From: CAZQHK01 sp964593455
GTDB lineage: Bacteria; Muiribacteriota; CAYSPT01
NCBI GenBank assembly: GCA_964593455.1
Contig: CAZQHK010000021.1
Span: 1-64,000 of the forward strand
DNA length: 64,000 nucleotides
Reading direction: 5' to 3'
Each line of letters opens with the position of its first letter. Within the stretch, counting starts at the first letter, position 1. The translations under genes were made by a program, and so were the position numbers. The notes beneath the pieces were generated by a model, which was not told the DNA's origin, made no database searches, and was given only the letters and a program-made list of their open reading frames with translations. Positions 60,456-64,000 of this stretch are shown piece by piece.

Positions 60456-61832
60456 TCAAGCTTTCGGCGCGAAACGAGCGGTAAAGTGTCGCAGTATCGG
60501 AGGCTCCCAGACAATCTTCATACCTGAAAGCTTTTTCCGCCTGGCAGAGAGTTCTCCCATACACTCCACCACGTAGTCCATATGGCTTTGTGTGTACACC
60601 CTCCGGGGAATGGCCAGACGCACGAGTTCCATCATGGCCGGCACGAATTCTCCGGTCTTATGATCCGTTTTACCGAACATCACGCTGCCGATCTCGCAGG
60701 CTCGGATACCGCCATGGAGATAGAGCTCACACGCCAGTGATTGCCCCGGAAACTCATGAGGAGGAATATGGGGAAGAAACGCTTTAGCGTCCAGATAGAT
60801 TGCGTGCCCCCCGGCCGGCTGCACAAAGGGAACGCGGAACCGGGAAAGATGCTCGCCGACATAAGCCACGGACCTGATCCGGTACTCAAGATAATGCTCG
60901 TCAAGAACCTCTTCCAGGCCCTGGGCTATGGCCTCCAGGTCACGGCCGGCCAACCCTCCATAAGTGGGAAATCCCTCGGTAACTACCAGGATATTCCTGG
61001 CCCTAAGCGCGATATCATCATCGTTTAACGCCAGGAATCCACCCATGTTAACCAGGGCATCCTTCTTGGCACTCATGGTGCACCCGTCGGCGTATGAGAA
61101 CATCTCCCGGGCGATCTCCTTGACCGACCTGTCTTGATAGCCGGGTTCCCGCAGCTTGATAAAATACGCGTTTTCGGCAAACCGGCAAGCGTCCAGGAAC
61201 AGGGGGATTCCGTGCCGGTGACACAACTCGGAGGTCTCCTTGATATTCTTCATGGACACCGGTTGGCCGCCGCTGGAGTTGTTGGTAACGGTGATCAAGC
61301 AAAGCGGGATACGTTCCGCGCCTTCTTGATCTATCAAGGTTTGAAGGGCTTCAGGGTTCATGTTTCCCTTGAAATCTTTTACCAGGGACGGGATTTCAGC
61401 GCCGGGAGCGGGTAAGTCGACCGCTTGAGCACCGCTGACCTCAATATTAGCCCGGGTCGTGTCAAAATGAGTGTTATTGGGGATTATTTTGCCTGTTCCC
61501 CCGACAATGCTGAACAAGATTTTCTCGGCCGCCCGGCCCTGGTGGGTAGGAATCACGTTCCGGAAACCGGTCAAATCCTGAATGGCCCGCTCGAATCTGT
61601 AGTAACTCCTTGAGCCGGCGTAGGCTTCATCGCCCTGCATGATTCCGGCCCACTGCTTTGCGCTCATGGCGGCCGTGCCGCTATCCGTCAACAGGTCGAT
61701 CAGCACATCTTTTGCCTGAACATTGAAGAGGTTGTATCCGGCCCGGGACAAAATCTGTTCCCGCTCTTCCCTGGTGGTAAAACGAATAGGCTCAACAGAC
61801 TTAATCTTAAACGGTTCGATGATAGTTTTCAC
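60456..61832 (-). CDS. tnaA: Tryptophanase
   Basis: A 458-aa PLP enzyme that splits tryptophan into indole, pyruvate and ammonia. The PLP lysine is K257 in MSAKKDALVNMGG; THQGRAAEK and GDEAYAGSRSYY are the other cofactor-binding parts. It belongs to the tryptophanase rather than tyrosine phenol-lyase branch. The C-terminus is LRHFTARF with His449, where tyrosine phenol-lyase has LRFF, and IRACEIGS replaces the VRSMERG region carrying the phenol-lyase Arg. It starts at GTG with AAGGGGGGGG 5 bp upstream. No TnaC-like leader peptide was found. Confidence 0.93.
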   Translation of the reverse strand: MKTIIEPFKIKSVEPIRFTTREEREQILSRAGYNLFNVQAKDVLIDLLTDSGTAAMSAKQWAGIMQGDEAYAGSRSYYRFERAIQDLTGFRNVIPTHQGRAAEKILFSIVGGTGKIIPNNTHFDTTRANIEVSGAQAVDLPAPGAEIPSLVKDFKGNMNPEALQTLIDQEGAERIPLCLITVTNNSSGGQPVSMKNIKETSELCHRHGIPLFLDACRFAENAYFIKLREPGYQDRSVKEIAREMFSYADGCTMSAKKDALVNMGGFLALNDDDIALRARNILVVTEGFPTYGGLAGRDLEAIAQGLEEVLDEHYLEYRIRSVAYVGEHLSRFRVPFVQPAGGHAIYLDAKAFLPHIPPHEFPGQSLACELYLHGGIRACEIGSVMFGKTDHKTGEFVPAMMELVRLAIPRRVYTQSHMDYVVECMGELSARRKKLSGMKIVWEPPILRHFTARFAPKA

Positions 61833-61859
61833 GCAGACCCCCCCTTGTATTAACGCAAC

Positions 61860-61887
61860 CTTATCACCGAAAAAGTCTGCGTGTCAA
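61860..61887 (-). promoter_or_regulatory. Candidate tnaA promoter
   Basis: On the minus strand TTGACA (61882-61887) and GATAAG (61860-61865) are separated by 16 bp, about 30 bp before the GTG. The -10 is imperfect. Confidence 0.4.
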
Positions 61888-61905
61888 CATCTCAATCGCA
61901 TTAAT

Positions 61906-61976
61906 CTCACACCTCACTTTCTACACTCCTTGCTTGAGGTGAAGTGGGAAAAGGAGATTTCAAAATCTCAATCTCC
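61906..61976 (+). repeat. Family B relic B5 (centre deleted)
   Basis: CTCACACCTCACTTTCTACA then CTCCTTGCTTGAG (61906-61937) is the left part. AAAATCTCAATCTCC near 61962-61976 is the right end. The GGGCGG...CCGCCC core is gone, as in B6. Confidence 0.6.
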
Positions 61977-62028
61977 TATCGCAAATTACCGTCCGTTTCA
62001 GTTAGAATATGAAAAAGGAGAATACGGT

Positions 62029-62523
62029 ATGCTGGTTGTGACCTGCGGACTTCAGGGGAGCGGCAAAAGTGCCGCCGCCAGGATAATCGCCAGGCGGCTT
62101 CAGGGGACGCTTCTTATCGCTGACGTCATACGCAAAGAACTTTATCCTCAACCCACCTATGCATTGGAAGAAATGCAAGCGGTGTACGACGAGATGTTTG
62201 ACCGCGCCGGAAAAGTGCTCAAAGCAGCCGGAGCCGTCGTGCTGGACGCTACCTTTGCCCGGATAAAGAGCCGTGTCCGGGCCAGGGATTTAGCTCGGCA
62301 ACACAAAACCCGGTACCTGTTGGTGAAGATTGAGGCCCCTGATGAAATCGTCCGGCAAAGATTGATGGCTCGCACCAATGATCCCAGCGATGCCGATTTC
62401 TCAGTTTATCTTAACTTTAAGCATATATTCCAACCGGTGTCCGAAAACCACCCGGTAATCAATAATTCCGGCTCTCTAGCAGATCTCGAACAGCGGATCG
62501 ATACTCTCTTTACCAGGACGTAA
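62029..62523 (+). CDS. P-loop kinase of the AAA_33 / zeta-toxin-like group
   Basis: A 164-aa cytoplasmic protein with Walker A GLQGSGKS (about 7-14), then a hydrophobic strand and a lid-type helix with KSRVRARDLA. VVLDATF is the second-site Asp strand, and EIVRQRLMARTNDPSDADF matches the lid of small kinases that phosphorylate sugars or nucleosides. The substrate is unknown. ATG 62029 is chosen because AAAGGAG lies 8 bp upstream; the frame is open further upstream, but that stretch overlaps tnaA and repeat B5 and is not protein-like. A toxin role is possible but there is no antitoxin next to it. Confidence 0.75.
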   Translation: MLVVTCGLQGSGKSAAARIIARRLQGTLLIADVIRKELYPQPTYALEEMQAVYDEMFDRAGKVLKAAGAVVLDATFARIKSRVRARDLARQHKTRYLLVKIEAPDEIVRQRLMARTNDPSDADFSVYLNFKHIFQPVSENHPVINNSGSLADLEQRIDTLFTRT

Positions 62524-62633
62524 TTTTTTGTCCGCTACTCATTTCAGAGTAAAATTCCTTGAAAAACACGCTGGGTTCTGCTTTAATTGAAGATGACTCG
62601 ATGACACGTGTTGCTACGCGGGGGTAGGATATA

Positions 62634-62963
62634 TTGTTTGACTATTACGAAGTAAACGATACAGTTGTGGTGCAACTTGATTATGACCTGGCCGAAAACA
62701 CCGTACTGGCGTTCAATGAAGACATGCTCAGCCTGATCGAGCAGGGAAAAACCCATTTTATACTGGATCTGAAACTGGTCACGTTCATGACCAGTATGGG
62801 ATTGGGTACGCTCTGTGAATTAAGCAAACGCCTGCGGCCCATAGATGGATGGATCCGCCTGGCACGGGTCAACCACCAACTCCGTGACTTCTTTTCTTTC
62901 ACCATGCTGACAGACATGTTCCAGATCTTCAAGACCATTGAGGAAGCCACCACCGCCGAATAA
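62634..62963 (+). CDS. STAS-domain protein (anti-sigma-factor antagonist type)
   Basis: A 109-aa single STAS domain: VVVQLDYDLAENT, FILDLKLVTFMTSMGLGTLCEL, then IRLARVNHQLRDFF. The helix after the second strand holds Thr-Ser (MTSMGLG) where RsbV/SpoIIAA-type antagonists are phosphorylated. It probably takes part in a partner-switching cascade; the SpoIIE phosphatase at 46594 is a candidate partner. It starts at TTG, with a GGGGTAGG site 6 bp upstream. The next gene begins 22 bp downstream. Confidence 0.8.
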   Translation: MFDYYEVNDTVVVQLDYDLAENTVLAFNEDMLSLIEQGKTHFILDLKLVTFMTSMGLGTLCELSKRLRPIDGWIRLARVNHQLRDFFSFTMLTDMFQIFKTIEEATTAE

Positions 62964-62985
62964 TATTCGGAAAGGCTTATTAACA

Positions 62986-64000
62986 ATGCGGGTTAACCCC
63001 TGGGACGCCTTCGACAGCGAGATACTCCCTCACCTGACCCATTTTATTGTCTTCGGTGACCTGACAGAGTCAAAAAAAAGCACCAGGTCATGCTGGACCC
63101 CCTGTCCCTTTCACCAGGACCGGTGCCGATCATTCTTGATTAATCCCAAGAACTTGATCTGGTACTGTCAAGAAGGATGCGGTGGCGGAGGGCCAGTTGA
63201 GTACATCCAGCAAGAGCTCGGATGCTCCTGGATTGAAGCCGCTCAAACTCTGGCCCGGCGGATCGGTAAAGATTTTCCCCAGGCCGGGACAAAGGAAAAC
63301 TCCTGGACAGAAGACGATTTCAAACATTGCCGAGAGCGAAACCTCCGACATGTCCTGTTGGAGCTTTTTTCCCGGCAGACACAAAAATTACTTCTATCGG
63401 ACCGGCCGTTGGCCGGAACCGCCCGTGGTTACCTGGATAAACGCGGTTTTTCCCTGGAAATCATACGGATTCTATCTTTCGGTCTCTACACCTGCCAGGA
63501 AGATTTAGCCGAGTTTGTTGAAATAAATCAACAGTACCTGGAGACAGCCCTGGCCATGGGTATGCTGCAACCTGATTGGGTCGGCCGGATAACCGGCCAG
63601 TGGAGAGATATCCACGGCCGTGTTATCAATGTCTGGGGAAGATATCCGGGAAAAACACCTCACGGGCAGAAACGCTATATTACCCTCTTAAGACCGTGGA
63701 CGGACCAACCATTTGGGCACATCTCCACTCCGTTCAACCTCGACCGGGCCGCCAGGGCCGGTAAACGGGATCTACTTCTGGTAGAAAGCCCTCTCAAGGC
63801 ACTACTTCCCTACACCCTCGGATTAGGTTTCAAAATAGGTCCTTTCCCCATCGCTTCAAACACCCGGCTGATCGAAGACCAGAGAGACATTCTGGCCGAT
63901 TACCTGGGAGAGAGCGGTAGTTTGACGCTGTGTATGAACTACGATCCAAAAAGTTACGGTACCGAGCGGGACCGGACTATGGAGATGGTTAAAAAGATCG
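62986..64000 (+). CDS. DnaG-like primase-type protein, partial at the window end
   Basis: At least 338 aa from ATG 62986, running off the window. The N-terminus is a CHC2-type zinc finger (CWTPCPFHQDR...WYCQEGCGGGGPVEYI), the DNA-binding module of DnaG primases and related phage/plasmid proteins. A helical middle part and a TOPRIM-like strand LLLVESPLKALL follow, then LTLCMNYDPKSY where the metal-binding acidic pair is expected. The sequence departs from housekeeping DnaG in spacing, so it may be a divergent primase or a primase-like helper. It is co-directional with the STAS gene. Confidence 0.75.
   Translation, partial: MRVNPWDAFDSEILPHLTHFIVFGDLTESKKSTRSCWTPCPFHQDRCRSFLINPKNLIWYCQEGCGGGGPVEYIQQELGCSWIEAAQTLARRIGKDFPQAGTKENSWTEDDFKHCRERNLRHVLLELFSRQTQKLLLSDRPLAGTARGYLDKRGFSLEIIRILSFGLYTCQEDLAEFVEINQQYLETALAMGMLQPDWVGRITGQWRDIHGRVINVWGRYPGKTPHGQKRYITLLRPWTDQPFGHISTPFNLDRAARAGKRDLLLVESPLKALLPYTLGLGFKIGPFPIASNTRLIEDQRDILADYLGESGSLTLCMNYDPKSYGTERDRTMEMVKKI

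Noticed and set aside
1..64000. CRISPR arrays, tRNA and rRNA genes
   Set aside because: No regularly spaced direct repeats with unique spacers, and no tRNA or rRNA-like sequence, were noticed on reading; a program scan would settle this.

Overview
The window is 64 kb of one bacterial scaffold, with a 100-base run of N at 32200-32299 that marks an assembly join. Genes are closely packed. The organism looks like a Gram-negative (diderm) bacterium: it has predicted outer-membrane beta-barrel proteins with TPR domains, lipoproteins, an alpha-2-macroglobulin/PBP1C pair and a GspE/PilB-type ATPase. Tryptophanase, two U32-family proteins, a protein ending in a CFIATAAYGS box and many HEAT, TPR and PilZ domains suit an anaerobic Desulfobacterota-like or candidate-phylum lineage. 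No rRNA or universal marker gene is present, so the phylum is inference only. No tRNA, rRNA or CRISPR array was seen.

Layout. 0-5.1 kb: a minus-strand operon dapA - cdaA (c-di-AMP synthase) - YbbR-like - HEAT-repeat protein. 5.2-15.7 kb: a surface-glycan-like region with two U32-family proteins, two large polytopic membrane proteins, an SGNH hydrolase, a GT2 glycosyltransferase and a TMTC-like membrane/TPR protein. 15.7-26.1 kb: an HTH/periplasmic-binding-like regulator, a seven-bladed YVTN propeller lipoprotein, a DUF885 remnant, a 1288-aa surface lipoprotein, a third polytopic membrane protein and two small proteins. 26.1-39 kb: two paralogous TPR/outer-membrane-barrel proteins and a 2215-aa FG-GAP/Calx-beta/PKD surface protein. 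39.6-48.5 kb: a PilB-like ATPase fused to about 480 residues of unusual C-terminal sequence, an amidohydrolase, a secreted DA1-like metallopeptidase with sixteen CxxC motifs, and a CHASE2-SpoIIE phosphatase. 48.9-64 kb: A2M and PBP1C, a HEAT-STAS-PilZ protein broken by a frameshift, an SH3b/C39-like peptidase, tryptophanase, a P-loop kinase, a STAS protein and a partial DnaG-like primase.

Most products act at the cell surface or in signalling: c-di-AMP synthesis, PilZ (c-di-GMP) sensing, and a SpoIIE phosphatase and STAS protein of the partner-switching type. Two families of dispersed intergenic repeats run through the window. Family A is a roughly 180-bp MITE-like element with 19-20-bp terminal inverted repeats and internal hairpins that keep their pairing while changing their bases. 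Family B is a roughly 120-bp element ending in a CCGCCCGGGTAAAAAT-like block. They sit side by side in two intergenic spaces, and family A copies flank one TPR/barrel gene on both sides.

Most noteworthy: the PilB-repeat fusion, the DA1-like peptidase, the covarying family A element and its placement around a surface-protein gene, and the frameshifted HEAT-STAS-PilZ gene.
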